Of a stretch of 64,000 nucleotides of DNA, positions 44,623 to 56,663 are shown piece after piece. The position numbers and the translations under genes were made by a program. This stretch comes from Capsicum annuum (taxonomy: Eukaryota > Streptophyta > Magnoliopsida > Solanales > Solanaceae): NCBI RefSeq assembly GCF_002878395.1, contig NC_061119.1, positions 11,297,443-11,361,442 on the forward strand, written 5' to 3'. Position 1 is the first letter of the stretch. Each line of letters begins with the position of its first letter. The notes below the pieces were generated by a model. That model was not told the DNA's origin. It worked only from the letters and a program-made list of their open reading frames with translations, and made no database searches.

Positions 44623-47537
44623 TGTAATACGCCGAACTTTCTTTAAGTCGAGTTTCATCCTTAAGAAGAGTAAGGGATGAATTTCCAAGTAAGAAATATT
44701 TTAAACTGTGTAGAATTAAATAAGCTTTCCGTTGATACCAAATTTATCAAAATCCGATTTGGGATAGAAAGTTATGGACATTTTACAGAAAGCTATCTGA
44801 ACTGCCTAGGTGCGACGGGCAGGCCGACGGACCGTCGAGCTAGCAACGGATCATCGCCCATAGCCGTCGCCATGAGGCAGTAGTCCCATTCACTGGCCAA
44901 GTGCGACGGTCAGGACCGACAAACCGTCAAGCTAGAGACAAACCATCGCCCCAGGCCATCGCGATGAGGCAGTAAGTCTCAGTTCTGGTCCAGGTGCGAC
45001 AGTCAGTCTGACGGACCATCGACCCAGCGACGGACCGTCGCACCCCACCATCGCATGTCCTGATCAGTAATTTTAAGTCACTTTTAAAAGGGATTTTTGG
45101 TCTTTTCCCACCCTTTTAACACTCAGATATATCCTGAACGAAGCTGAGGGCTTTATTATTCATCCATAACATCAAAAGATAGGGTTTCTTTCAAGATCAA
45201 AAAATAAATCAAGAACAAGATCAAAACCCTTCTTCAAGATAACTCAAGAAACCAAGAATCTCTCCAAGATCCTTCAAGAAAGAGTCTCCTAAGGTATATT
45301 AGATGTTGATTCTTGGGTTCCTTCCACCCAAGAAGTTCAAGAATACTTTTCAAAATTACAAAGTTTATGTATTTATGAGATTTCTTGATTTATGTGTATT
45401 GAAGTTCATGATTATATGTTGTTGAGATTTAATTCATGATTTAGACTACAGGTATTAACAATTGATTCTAGCATGTGATTAATTGTGTAATATTCATGAT
45501 AAACCCTCTTCAAGTTGCATGTTGGTTGATGAAATCATGATACTTAGTTGTAGTATTTGTTGTATAACCAAAGCATGCTCCCCATATGTTTGATAAAATG
45601 CTTGTGTGAAGGAAATAGGGTCATTATAGCATGTTGACAAGAAATCCCCAAATTATGTATAAATTCATGTATGCCAAGCATTTGTTGAAATGCCTTAGTG
45701 AATGAATTATGAGAAATTAGTATGCATCCCTATACCTTTACACGTTTTAAGATTCCCAATTGCTTGAAGAGATGTTTTAGTGATTGTAATAGTAAGTGAA
45801 AGTCCATTGTCATGGTTATTCAAGAATGGTTATGTTTAACTTTTACGTTATCGAGTTCTGGGGGTATTTATACCCAACAAATTAGCTGCAATTCTAGAGC
45901 CAGTGTCAGTGTCAAGATACTCTCAATCAAGCCATGATCAGTAGAATTCAGACAGTTACAGAATGCAAGGAAATTCAGTAATCTCAAAATTAGTGCAATT
46001 CAGTCTCAGAATCAGTCTAATCCAACTCAGTATTCAATTTTGGTTCAATAGTATTCAGTTCAAGCTTCAACAAAACTCAGTAAGCTAACCAGAATTCAGT
46101 AGCATTCAGTCAGATAGTAGAATCTAAGCAGCATTCCATCAGATAACGGAACCAAGCAAACTCAATCAGATTAGTCAATTAATATAGCCAATCACGAATT
46201 TAGCTTCATCTAAGTTCAGTTAAGAATCAGTTCAGATTCTTTCAGTTGGGAGTAAGAACTAGCACAGAGTGAGTGAAGGGATGACGGCTTTCCCGTTAGA
46301 TAGGTAGAGCCATTAGCAGCAATCTCTGTACTCTAAAACTGCGTAGCCAGCGCAGGATCAAGATTCACCCACTAGATTAAGGATTGACTACCTTCTAGGG
46401 GTCACTCATTTCCTTAGGCTTGACTTCCTGTTCAAGGTCACCCGTTAGAGAGGCTTGACCATAGTAGTGTCTACACCCGTGGCATTGTACTGACACCCTT
46501 CCAATTTTGGTAATAGGTTGGACCCCACTAGTTTAGATTTGGGGAATGTCGGTTAAGTGAGAACTCCCACAGTTACATTTCAGTCTCAGTCATTATAGTA
46601 ACACTCAGAAATTAGGACTGTCAGATATAGTCATTCAGCTCAGTAAGGAACTTAGATAGTTCCATAGATTCATAGACCACCCGCTAGAAAGTCCTGGTCT
46701 CACATGAAGTTAACCAGTATCAGTATTAATCAATTCAGAGATCGCCCACTAGATAAGCCTGATCTCAAACTCAGATTCAATCATTCCTTATCATTATTAT
46801 GAGATTTGAAGATCATCCGCTCGATAGGTTTGATCTCAGTTTCAATCAGTCGATATTAGTAAGCTCAGAGTTTTGTTATCAGTAGACTCAATTATTCATA
46901 CCCTCAGTGTTAGTAAATATAGATATCAGTATTAGTAAACTCAGCTGTGAAAAATTTCAAGTATTCAGAAGGTAGTATTCAGTCCATACATGTATCCTCA
47001 TTCAATACTCTCATGTTATTCAGTTATGTTATGTTCATGCATAAGCCCTTGCATTTAGCCTTACCTCATCTAGCATACTAGTACATTCAAAGTACTGGCG
47101 CATACTTTTCTCTTGCGCTATGGTGTCTTATACCATAGGTTAAGAAGAGCGAGAGCTAAGGCACCCTTAGCAGTCCAGACTCAGCCAGTAGCAGTTGACT
47201 TAGCAGTGAATCCTCATCATTTGAGGATGATCCTTATTTTATTATGGCATTAGACTCAGTTTATTTTTAGTAGACGGAGTTAGTTGGAGACATGTCCCAT
47301 CAACTCTATAGTTCAGACAATTTAGAGGTTTTTCGAACAAATATATCAGTATTCAGTTTTTAGTTTTGAGTATTTTAGATGTTTTGAAGCTTATGGCAAG
47401 ATTTCGCCAGTTTTCCGTATTTATTTTAGTATATTATGCAGTGCTCAGGTACAGATATCAGAAAAGGGTTAGCTTGTGGTCCTTCGGGATCATGAGCACC
47501 GTGTGGCGTTCTAGTTTTCGAAAATTAGGGCGTTACA
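44623..47537 (+). mobile_element. Solo LTR 1 (2.9 kb) nested in the T2 LTR
   Basis: It begins TGTAATACGCCG, ends GGGCGTTACA, and has perfect 5-bp flanks CTTAT (44618-44622 and 47538-47542). The sequences on either side rejoin to match the uninterrupted LTR near 58990-59060, proving insertion. Leader: a CCAAGAATCTCTCCAAGATC stretch then AAG|GTATAT (GT at 45294-45295). There are no internal coding regions. It is related to LTR0 and solo LTR 2. Confidence 0.92.
44811..45060. repeat. Three ~91-93-bp tandem units with CGACGGACCGTCG palindromes in solo LTR 1
   Basis: TGCGACGGGCAGGCCGACGG starts at 44811, TGCGACGGTCAGGACCGACA at 44902 and TGCGACAGTCAGTCTGACGG at 44995: spacings 91 and 93 bp. GACGGACCGTC is self-complementary. 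The cassette precedes the leader. Confidence 0.85.
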
Positions 47538-47542
47538 CTTAT

Positions 47543-47813
47543 TCATGTATAGTGATGTTGGAGTTGATTTAGGTTTTCCTCTACCTTGACATATTTATGT
47601 TATCTTGAATTTTATTATATTCATATCATGATTTATCCCAATCGATCGATAATACCTACAAAGTACCTATGGTTTTGATACTCATACTACACATTTGTAC
47701 CTTTTTGGTAAAGATCCAAGTACTAGTTTCTACCATTGATTCATGGCTCATGTTGTGGTGGATTCCAGAGATAGGGTGAGATCGTTGAGTCAGAGTTTCC
47801 CATTTCCTTCTAT
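47543..47813 (+). mobile_element. T2 5' LTR, second piece
   Basis: GATGTTGGAGTTGATTTAGG, CTCTACCTTGAC and TATTCATATCATGATTTA continue the alignment with 59010-59200. The piece is bounded by the CTTAT duplications of the two solo LTRs. Confidence 0.75.
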
Positions 47814-47818
47814 CTTAT

Positions 47819-50800
47819 TGTAATACCGAATCCCAACCGATAGTAGAACCATGATTCAAGCTCATATTAAATAAATATTAGTGATTTGGTAGTTTTATGA
47901 TCAATTTTGATGTGTATTAAGGCCTTAAATACGTCCTATCTATTAGACGAATCAAAATATCCCTTACCGATTGAATTCTTAAGAAGGACATTGCTATAGT
48001 CAACTTCAAACAAGCATATCTTTCATTATGCAAATAATTTTTGATCTCATGACCTATCAACAGATAGATAATTGAATTATCTTTCCAACTATACTAATTT
48101 TGCAAAAATCCGATATTGGAGTAAGAAGTTATGGCCATTTTACTGAGAGCTGTCTGAGCTGTCCAGGAGTGACAGACAAGCTGACGGACCGTCAAGTTAG
48201 TGACGGCCCGCCACTTTGGCCGTCAAAACTGAAGCAGTGAAGGCATTTTTTGGACCAAAAGTTATGGTGGGAGTGATGGTTAGTCACCAAAGTGATGGTC
48301 CGTCACTCTGACTGTCAGAATTGTCCGAGACATTGCTGAAGCACCATTTTAAAGGGATTTTTGGGTCATTTTTCACCCTATTTAATACCCAATCACCCCA
48401 AATCAAAGCTCATAACTTCTCCTTCATCCAAAACATCAAATTAGGGTTTATTTCCAAGATCAAAATCCTTATTTATTCTTCAATAAAAATCAAGAGAAGT
48501 CAAGAAATCAAGAATCTCTCCAAGAACCTTCAAGAAAGAAGTTTCCCCAAGGTATGTAGATGTTGATTCTTAGGTCCCTTTCATCCAAGAAGCTCAAGTA
48601 CCCTTTTCTAAATCTCTAAGATTTATGTTTATAAATTTTAATTGATTCTTGTGTGTTGTGATTCATGTTTGTCTACAAGAATCAAGTCTTGGCCTTAGTA
48701 TGTGGTATTTGTATGGTAAATGGATTATATACTTGTTGTTAATGTTGAATAATCTCCAAGATGGGATATTTATGTGGTTTGTATGAATCTATGATAATAT
48801 ATGAGTTGGAAACATGTAAATTTGATTGTTCATGATGAGTAGTTGGGTTATTATACTTATGCCTAAATTGTGCATGTGAGGTGTTCGATAAAATGTCTAA
48901 GAGACTAGAAATCAAGCATTGTAATTAAATTGTGATCTAATGACAAATGTATGCTATACCCTTATGAAAATAAAGACTTCTAAGATATTGTTATATGTTA
49001 TGGTTGTTGATGAAATGTTTGTGAAGCTAGGTCGATGGACGTATGGCATATTGTTATATGCACCCCCTTCCATGTATAAGACTTTGAAAACTATGAGTAT
49101 GACGAAATTCCCTAGTTAATGAATTATACCATGATAGTGTGAAATCCCCAAATAAGTGTGAACCTTTGCATGTCTAGTATTTGTTGAAGGACCTTAGTGA
49201 AAAAGTGGAGATGTGATAGTAGTAAATTCCCCAATTATGTGCCCTTTGACATATGCTAAATTTTTAATACATGCCAAGTGGTTAGCAAGTAAGTTATGAA
49301 ATGATAGTATGAAGTTTCCCTAAGCCATGTGATACCCAAACATATGTCAAGACTGATATAGGTATGAAATAGTTGAGGTAAAAACCTTGTTGAATGGAGT
49401 ACGATCTAATAGCATATTTTTCCTATGTTATTATATGATTATTATTTCGAGATGCTTAAAGAGACCCTTTAGTGATTGTGATGATGAATAGAGGCCTATA
49501 TTTCCTAAATGCTTGAATGCTTGTGTTGATGAATGAATGATTGTGATGATGAATGGATGATCGTGATGATGCAAGCATGATTATGTTTCACTTTTATGTT
49601 ATCGAGTCCTGCGGGTATTTATACCCGACAATAGAGCTGTTGTCTAGAGCCGGTGTCAGTTTCACGATAACTCCAATCGAGCCACAATTCTCAGAACTCA
49701 GTGAACTACAAAGCTCTATATACTCAAACAAGTGCAGAACATAAGAAAACTTTGTCATCTCAGAAATCTCTGTAATCACTATATCGCTAGTAATCTAGCC
49801 CCAGTCCTATTAATTCGCTCAGATCTAATAGTATTCAAATGATTCAATTCTAATCTCAGAAGTGATTTGAGTAATCTATTCAAGCTCTGTATCATCAGTT
49901 AGATACCATGATTCGATACTTTTTTTCGTCAGATACGAAACTAAGTAATCTCAGCATAACTCAGTCAGATCTCTTGAGAAATATGATCAGTATCAAATTC
50001 AGCTCAATCTAAGTTCAGTTAAGAATCAAATCAGTATTTTTCAGTTGGGAGTAGGATTCAACACCGAGTGAGCTCAAGGATGGAAACTCACCTACTAGTA
50101 GAGGGTGTGATTCTTAGAAGCAATCCTTGCGCTCCCAAACTACGTAGCCAGCGTAGGTTGAGACATCATACCTGCTAGTTAAGGGTAGATGAGGTGGCTT
50201 GACCTATTAGATGAGGGCTCCACCATTCTCGTTTGAGTACCTGATAGATAAGGGTCAAATAAAGTTGTCTTTACCAGTGGCGCGGTACTGACACCCTTCT
50301 AACTGGGGCACAGGTTAGACCCCAACTTAGCTAGGTGGGGCATGTCGGTTAGAAGACTACTTCCCACAGTCTTTGTTTCAGAATCAGTCTCAGACTTCAA
50401 GAAAGATCTCAGTTCAGTGTACAGAATGCAAGGCTGTTAGATATAGGCCATCAAGTATAATTATTTGTAAATTTGAAGATCCGCTACTACATAGGCCGAT
50501 CTTAAAGTCAGTTATCAAATCTCAAAATTAGTTATCAAGTAGTAGTATTATCCACAGATTCATAGACTACTTACTAGATAGGGTTGATCTCAGTTTCAGT
50601 CAGTCATTCTTATTATTAGCAGATTCGGAGACAACCTGTTAGCTAGGGTTGCTATCAGTTTCAGAAGCTTCAGATACTCGTAGTCTCAGTATGTCCAGAA
50701 ATTTCAGAATTTCAGTATATTCAGTATCAGTTACCAGAGTTATTCCGAGTATGCTCAGTGACAGTATGCAGAGTATGTTCAGTAATTACATATTCTTTAT

Positions 50801-51334
50801 GTATGCTAATCCAGCTCTTGCATATTATTCAGTTAAGTTATGTTCATGCATAAGCCCTTGTATTTAGCCTTACCTCGTCTACATGCTCGGTATATTTTTG
50901 TACTGACGCATTTGCGCTATGGTGTTTTATTTGACACCATAGGTTCAGAGGCACAGGATATAGAATATCCCCATCAGTTCAGTCCTAGTCAGCAGCAGTA
51001 GCAGTGAGTCCTCTTCTTTTGAGGACAAATCTCAGTTTACTATTATTGTATCAATTTTTTTTTATATTTTCAGTTGACGGAGTTAGTTGGGGATATGTCC
51101 CATCAACTCCACAGTTCAGACAGTTTAGAGGCTTTTCAAACGGATGTTGATGTATTAGTATTCAGTTTTCAGTTTTAAGTATGTACAGATGTATTGAACT
51201 TTATGTCCAGTTTCCACATTTATTTCAGATATTATGCAGTGTAAAGGTACAAATATCAGTAAAGGGTTAGGTTGTGGTCCTTTGGGTCCATAAGCACCGT
51301 GTGACATCTCAGAATGGGATCTCGGGGCATTACA
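47819..51334 (+). mobile_element. Solo LTR 2 (3.5 kb) nested in the T2 LTR
   Basis: It begins TGTAATACCGAATCCC and ends GGGGCATTACA. Perfect flanks CTTAT at 47814-47818 and 51335-51339. The 5' part differs from solo LTR 1, but the 3' two thirds share blocks (CAGTTGGGAGTAGGATTCAACA near 50042, GACGGAGTTAGTTGGGGA near 51076). Leader near 48430-48550 ends CAAG|GTATGT (GT at 48552-48553). Confidence 0.92.
48169..48315. repeat. Palindromic cassette in solo LTR 2
   Basis: GTGACAGACAAGCTGACGGA with CCGTCAAG at 48169, and GTGATGGTTAGTCACC with GTGATGGTCCGTCACTC at 48273, about 104 bp apart. Each can form a stem (GTGATGGTCCGTCAC). The word set is shifted from CGACGG to TGACGG relative to solo LTR 1. 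Confidence 0.7.
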
Positions 51335-51339
51335 CTTAT

Positions 51340-51629
51340 TTATGTCTAGTCTTTCACTTTGAGATAGATTGTATTGACTATTTTAGAACTTGACTTGTAT
51401 TTTTAGTAGCTCTTGTATTGACTCTACCAAGTCGTGGGATGGTTATCTCTATTAGGGTTACCTGTTTGACTATCTTTATTGCTTTACTTATTTATAATTT
51501 GCAATTATCTATTTTTCTCCTCTTTTAGGGATTTTACACCAAGTTAACTCATTGCATTTAGCTCTGGATTATGGTTTGGCTTACCTACTGGCAAAGGTGT
51601 CATCATGACTCATAAATTAAGTTGTGATA
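51340..51629 (+). mobile_element. T2 5' LTR, third piece (3' end)
   Basis: It ends GGTGTCATCATGACTCA, then AGTTGTGATA, comparable to the family's ...GGGTCGTGACA. It is followed at once by the primer site, so this is the end of a 5' LTR. Together with 43828-44622 and 47543-47813 it forms one LTR interrupted twice. Confidence 0.75.
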
Positions 51630-51632
51630 AAT

Positions 51633-51646
51633 TGGTATTAGATCCT
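51633..51646 (+). other. T2 primer-binding site (tRNA-Met type)
   Basis: TGGTATTAGATCC matches the TGGTATCAGAGCC primer site of many plant gypsy elements with two changes. It lies three bases after the LTR end. Confidence 0.75.
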
Positions 51647-51836
51647 AGGTTTCACTAGTATTATTGGTACAAGAGCAAGTGTCTAGTAGAGTCCCACAGA
51701 TCAAAGCAATGTCATCCATTTCCTATCTATGGGAGTCTATAGGTTATTCTTAGGAGTTTTTCACTTCTTTCATTCATTTTGTGTTAAGAGTCTAAGTTGG
51801 TTTCTGAGCATTTCTTTGGTTTCACTCTTTCGTATA

Positions 51837-53394
51837 TGGCTAGGACATATGCTACCACTATACGAGATGAGGGTACAATGATTGAGCCTTGGGATCCTAT
51901 AACTGTTTATGGATGACCTAGAGGTTTTGGATAGCCTTGAGATATGTCCCTAGGTAGGGGCTAGGATATGGGGCCTTCACTTGACCTTATTCCTGCTATT
52001 GAGCCAAAGGTTCTTTCGCCCCAACCAGCGATTGGCAGGGATCATCCCAGGCTCCACCTAGGATTATTTCTTCTTTAGTGATCAAGGATGATTTAGTTTA
52101 CCTTTTGGGGTTGGTTGGTAGTGCACCATCTGACAATGCGTAGTTTACAAATCAGAGTGGTACTAATATAGGGGCGCAACCTGTAGCTACAACTCCTAAT
52201 TGAGGTCCCTTATGGTCTGGTAGTTGCTGAACCGAAAGTTACCCAGTAAGTGGTTGCCTAGCCTTCTTTGTCTATTGAGGAGTAGAAGATATTGGAAAGA
52301 TTCTTGAGATTTTCTCCACCTATGGTTTTTGGTGCATCTGGCGAGGATGCATATGAGTTTCTGATTACTTGTAAATATAGGCTACGTAATTTAGGCCTAG
52401 TCGAGACTTATGGTGTAGACTATACTACTTTTTATTTGGACTTGGTAGCTCGATATTGGTGGAGAGGTCATCTTGATTCTAGTCCATCTAGATCTTCTTC
52501 TTTGATATGGGCTCAGTTCTCCAAGATCTTCTTAGAAAAGTACATGCCTCTCAGCCTTTGGGATCCTTTGAAAGATCAGTTATCTAGATTGGAGTAGGCT
52601 CCATGACGATTGTGCAGTATGAGGTTCATTTCCACAAGTTGGCTAGGTATGCTACTTTTATTATGTCAACTGAGTATGAGAGGGTTCATTGCTTTATACG
52701 TGGATTGAGACTTTCTCTTTGCACGTTTACTCAGAGTTTGGTTTTTGCAGGTTGGTCTTATGCTAAGGTTTTGGATCATGTTCAGGTAAAGAAAGAGATC
52801 CATCATAAGGTCCAAGGGGGAAGCGATAAAAGGCTATGGTATTAGGGTAGTATCTTTGGGAGTCACAAAAGCTCTCAATCTAGGGAAAGTGGTTCACAAG
52901 GTAGGCACCCTTCTAATCAATCGTATTGGCCTCAGAGTTAGCCTAGTAGGCCCGTTCAGGCAGCACTTCAGATTACTGATGAAGGTCAGTCTTGTGTTAG
53001 TGATCGCCCTAGTCATGGTAGTGGTCATTCTTTGAGGGGTTTATCTTCTAGTTATTCTAGTTATGGTAGTTATTTTGGATCCGCTGAATCTTCTGATTCT
53101 GGTTTAACTCATATAACAAGCTATGGTTGTAGAACTTTTAGTCATTACTCGCGTGATTGCCCTAGCCATGGGACGATTGTTGCTTTATCTCAGAGTGTTC
53201 CCCCTATTAGGGCAGTTCATCCCTCAGCTAGAGGTGGTTCACATAGTTTTAGGGGTGGTTCCCAAGGTGTCCGTGGAGGTTCTCAGGCGGGTAAGACTGG
53301 AGATTGGTCAGGAATCTTGTCAGGTGGTGGGCATGTTCAGTTGTATGCAGTACCTGCTAGACCAGGCTTAGTCTTTGGATGTTATTGTCACAAG
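51837..53394 (+). pseudogene. T2 gag relic
   Basis: The start at 51837 reads MARTYATTIRDEG, then meets stops. The core is open at 52292-52597: ERFLRFSPPMVFGASGEDA, FLITCKYRLRNLGLVETYG, ARYWWRGHLDSSPS and FLEKYMPLSLWDPLKDQ. After one stop it continues (TIVQYEVHFHKLARYATFI). A Gly/Ser-rich region and a zinc-knuckle-like CRTFSHYSRDCP follow near 53128-53165. A candidate acceptor TTATTCTTAG lies at 51744-51753 in the leader. Confidence 0.85.
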
Positions 53395-53812
53395 TATGAT
53401 TTTTGTGTGCCGTCAGTCGACCGTTGCTTTATTTGATCTAGGATCCACCTATTCTTATGTGTCTGCTTATTTTGCTCTACGATTAGAGTTATCTTGGGAT
53501 TTATTATCTACGGCCTTGCATGTATCTACTCTTGTGGGTGATTCTTTTGTTAAGGATCGGGTGTTCAGATCCTGTGTTGTTGTGACTATTAGAGATGTTG
53601 ATACCTATGCTGATCTTATTATATTGGATATGGTGAATTTTGATGTGATTCTAAGCATGGACTGGTTATCCCACTATCATGCGATCATGGATTATTTTAC
53701 CAAGACCATTACCTTAGCCATGTCTGACATACCCCCGATCATATGGCAGGGAGTTGTTAGCCACAAGACAATGGGGATTATTTCTTATATGTGTTCTAGG
53801 AGACTTATTTAG
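53375..53812 (+). pseudogene. T2 protease domain, open but isolated
   Basis: TVALFDLGSTYSYVSAYFAL contains the retropepsin D-L-G-S-T motif. STLVGDSFVKDRVFRSC, NFDVILSMDWLSHYHA and the end ...CSRRLI follow. The frame is open for 145 codons, overlaps the end of gag in another frame, and stops before RT. Confidence 0.85.
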
Positions 53813-54660
53813 AGGGGTTGCGAGTCTTACCTCGCTTATATTCATGATGTTAGTGTGGAGAGTCTGTCACTTGAATTTGTTCCTATAGTTTGTGAATTTC
53901 TTGATGTTTTCCTTATGATCTACCTAGCATACCTCTTTCCCGTAAGATTGAGTATGTTATTGATCTTGAGCCTAACACCCGATCTATTTTTATGGTACCT
54001 TACCATATGGCTCCTACTGAGGTTAAGGAGCTGAATTCTTAGCTTTAGGATCTTCTTGGTAAAGGTTTTATTAGACCGAGTGTGTCTTATTGAGGAGCTC
54101 CAATGTTGTTTATGAAAAAGAAGGATGGCTCTATGTGGATGTGTATTAATTATAGGCAGCTTAATAAGGTGATGGTGAATAACCGTTATCCTACGCCTCG
54201 TATTGATGATTTTTTTAACCATCTTCAGGGTGCAATAATGTTTTCTAAGACTGATTTGAGATCTAGTTACTATCAATTGACGATTCGAGCTGAGGATATC
54301 CCGAAGACAATCTTTAGGACTCGTTATGGTCATTATAAGTTCCTGGTGATATCTTTTGAGTTGACTAATAAGCCAGTTGTATTTATGGATTTGATAAACC
54401 GAGTGTTCAAACCTTATTTAGATTCATTCATGATCGTGTTCATCAATGACATCCTCATGTATTCGAGGAGTAGAAAGGAGCATGCACAATATTTGAGGAT
54501 TGTGCTCCAGATTTTAAGGGATCATGCGCTTTTCACTAAGTTCTCTAAGTGTGAGTTTTGTCTTGAGTTGGTGACATTTATTTGGCATGTGGCGTCTAAG
54601 GATAGGATTATGGTAGACCTTGCAAAGATTAAAGCTATTCATGATTAGGATAGACCTACA
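53813..54660 (+). pseudogene. T2 reverse transcriptase relic
   Basis: Frameshifts break the first part (53870-54100). From 54103 the frame is open for 181 codons: [56 protein letters not shown] and [16 protein letters not shown]. In the catalytic box the first Asp is Asn (FIND for FIDD). [18 protein letters not shown] follows. Confidence 0.88.
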
Positions 54661-55240
54661 TCTCCGACCGAGGTTTGAAGCTTTATTAGCTTGGCCGGTT
54701 ATTATAGATGTTTTATTGAGGGTTTTGCTACTATTTCAGCACCGATAACCAAATTGACTTAGAAGAAGGTTCCTTTACAATGGTCCGAGGAGTGTGAGTC
54801 GAGCTATGGTAAGCTCAAGGAGTTCCTTATATCGGCTTCTATTTTGGCTCTTCCTGTTGAGGGTGAGGGGTTCACCGTGTATTGTGATGCTTCTGGTGTT
54901 GGTTTGGGACGTGTATTGATGCAGCAGAGTAGTGTTATTGATAATGCTTTGAGGCAGCTTAAGGTGCACGAGAGCAACTACCACCTTATGATTTGGAGTT
55001 GGCGGTAGTAGTTTTTTCGCTTAAGATTTGGAGGTATAATCTTTATGGTGTGCATTGTTAGATTTTTTATAGATCATCGCAGTTTACAACATCTTATGAC
55101 CCAGAAGGATCTTAAGGCTAGACAACATAAATGGATGGAGTTTCTTAAGGACTTTGATATTTCAATCTTGTGTCATCTGGGCAAGGCGAATGTTGCAGCA
55201 TATGTCTTAAGCCGAAAGATAGTGAATATGGGTAGCTTGG
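54661..55240 (+). pseudogene. T2 RNase H relic
   Basis: GFTVYCDASGVGLGRVLMQQ holds the first Asp. After a frameshift near 54980 the rest reads IVRFFIDHRSLQHLMTQKDL, ARQHKWMEFLKDFDISIL and KANVAAYVLSRK. The middle, with the catalytic Glu, is disrupted. Confidence 0.85.
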
Positions 55241-56040
55241 CTTGTATTTTAGTTTCTCAGAGGTCGTTGGCATGGGACATTCAATCCTTAGCCAACTTGA
55301 TGGTTCACCTTGATATTTTAGACCCCGAGAAAATTCTTGCTAGTGTTGAGGCTAAGTCCTCACTATTTGAACAAATTCAGGATCTTCAGTTTGATGATAT
55401 AAGACTTTGCATCCTCCGTGGTCAGGTCAAACATCAATTCTAAAGGCGTCTTGAGATTTGATATCCATATTTGTGTTTCAAAGATAGCTGACGTGATTCA
55501 GTTGATTTTGCACGAGGCTTATAATTCTAGATATTCTATTTATTCGGGTATAGCTAAGATGTATAGATATTTAAGGCAACATTATTGGTGGAGTGGCATC
55601 AAGATAGATATGGCAGACTTGGTAGCTCATTGAATATGTTGTCAATAGGCAAAGGCCAAGCATCAGTGACTGTATGGTTTGATTTAGAGGTTGCCCATTC
55701 CCGAGTGGAAATGGGGGCAAATTACCATAGATTTTGTTAGTGGTTTGCCTCGCACTTCCCATGGTTTAGATGGTATTTGGTTCATTGTAGATTAATCGAC
55801 CAAGTCGGTATATTTCATTCCTATTTAGATGTCCTTCGGTGCTGAGAGATTAGCCTGTATCTATGTGTGAAAGATAGTCCATTTGCATGGTTTTTCTATA
55901 TCTATCATTTCAAATTGGGGTTCCGTGCTCACTTCTAGATTTTGGAGAGCTTTTCAGGAAGAGTTAGGTACTCAAGGGCAGATCTTAGTACAACCTTCCA
56001 TCCTCAGACCAATGGCTAGTCGAAGCAAACTATTTAGGTT
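55241..56040 (+). pseudogene. T2 integrase relic, truncated
   Basis: It begins with CILVSQRSLAWDIQSLANL, then RLEI..P and HEAYNSRYSIYSGIAKMYR (zinc-finger His pair), LRQHYWWSGIKIDMADLV, a broken core (IDFVSGLP..., FASHFPW) and TTFHPQTNG.SKQTI (catalytic Glu region altered). Recognisable sequence ends at about 56040, before the C-terminal domain. Confidence 0.8.
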
Positions 56041-56093
56041 CTCGAGGTCTCCGAGCTTGGGAGTATATCCTCGAGAATGCTATAGCGACACAT

Positions 56094-56663
56094 GGTATCA
56101 CGATTGTGGCACTTGCTAGGTGGATGCTAGACCGCAAACTCGACCCATGGTACATGATCCCGGGTGCACCAGAATAGCTGAGTCTCTGCCAACCCCTCAG
56201 TATTCATTCGATATCTCGTATACGCAAACAAACTATGTTATCCTATTAAATTTGATGTTATGGACTCAATGACGTAGTTGAAATTTCTATTTAAGGTTGT
56301 TTCAACAAAAAGTGGGTCCTACACCCAACTTTCAGTTATTTTTACTTTCTGACCAATAGGTCAAAATGAGCCCAGGTACCTCAGGACCCGAACCAAGAGT
56401 CCACCTAGCCTTAAATCGACATTTTGAAGCTGTTGGAATAGTTAGAATTAGCATACGAGGTGGTTTGACTAATGTTTTTTCCCGGTGGCCATTTAGATTC
56501 AACGAAGACTTCAAAACATGGAATTGGCTCTAAAACCTAAACAAACTTCCTGATAATTGAATTGTCATTCCCAGCAAGTCACAAATGACTTGGGAAGCTA
56601 TAGGAAAGCTAAAACCGTTAAAATAGGCAGAAATATAGAAAATGACTTGAAGGGTTATTATAA
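56094..56663 (-). mobile_element. Fragment F1: short LTR-like segment
   Basis: On the minus strand it begins TATAATAACCC after the end of the pol relic at 56664 and ends AATCGTGATACCA, giving TG...TA edges on the plus strand. The size (~570 bp) is small compared with its neighbours. Edges are inferred. It interrupts or abuts the truncated T2 integrase. Confidence 0.4.

Noticed and set aside
44623..51334. Solo LTR 1 and solo LTR 2 as the two LTRs of one small element
   Set aside because: Each has its own pair of CTTAT flanks, their 5' parts differ strongly, and the 271 bp between them matches the T2-type LTR rather than a retrotransposon interior.
53920..54333. 137-codon minus-strand frame
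   Set aside because: Antisense shadow of the T2 reverse transcriptase.
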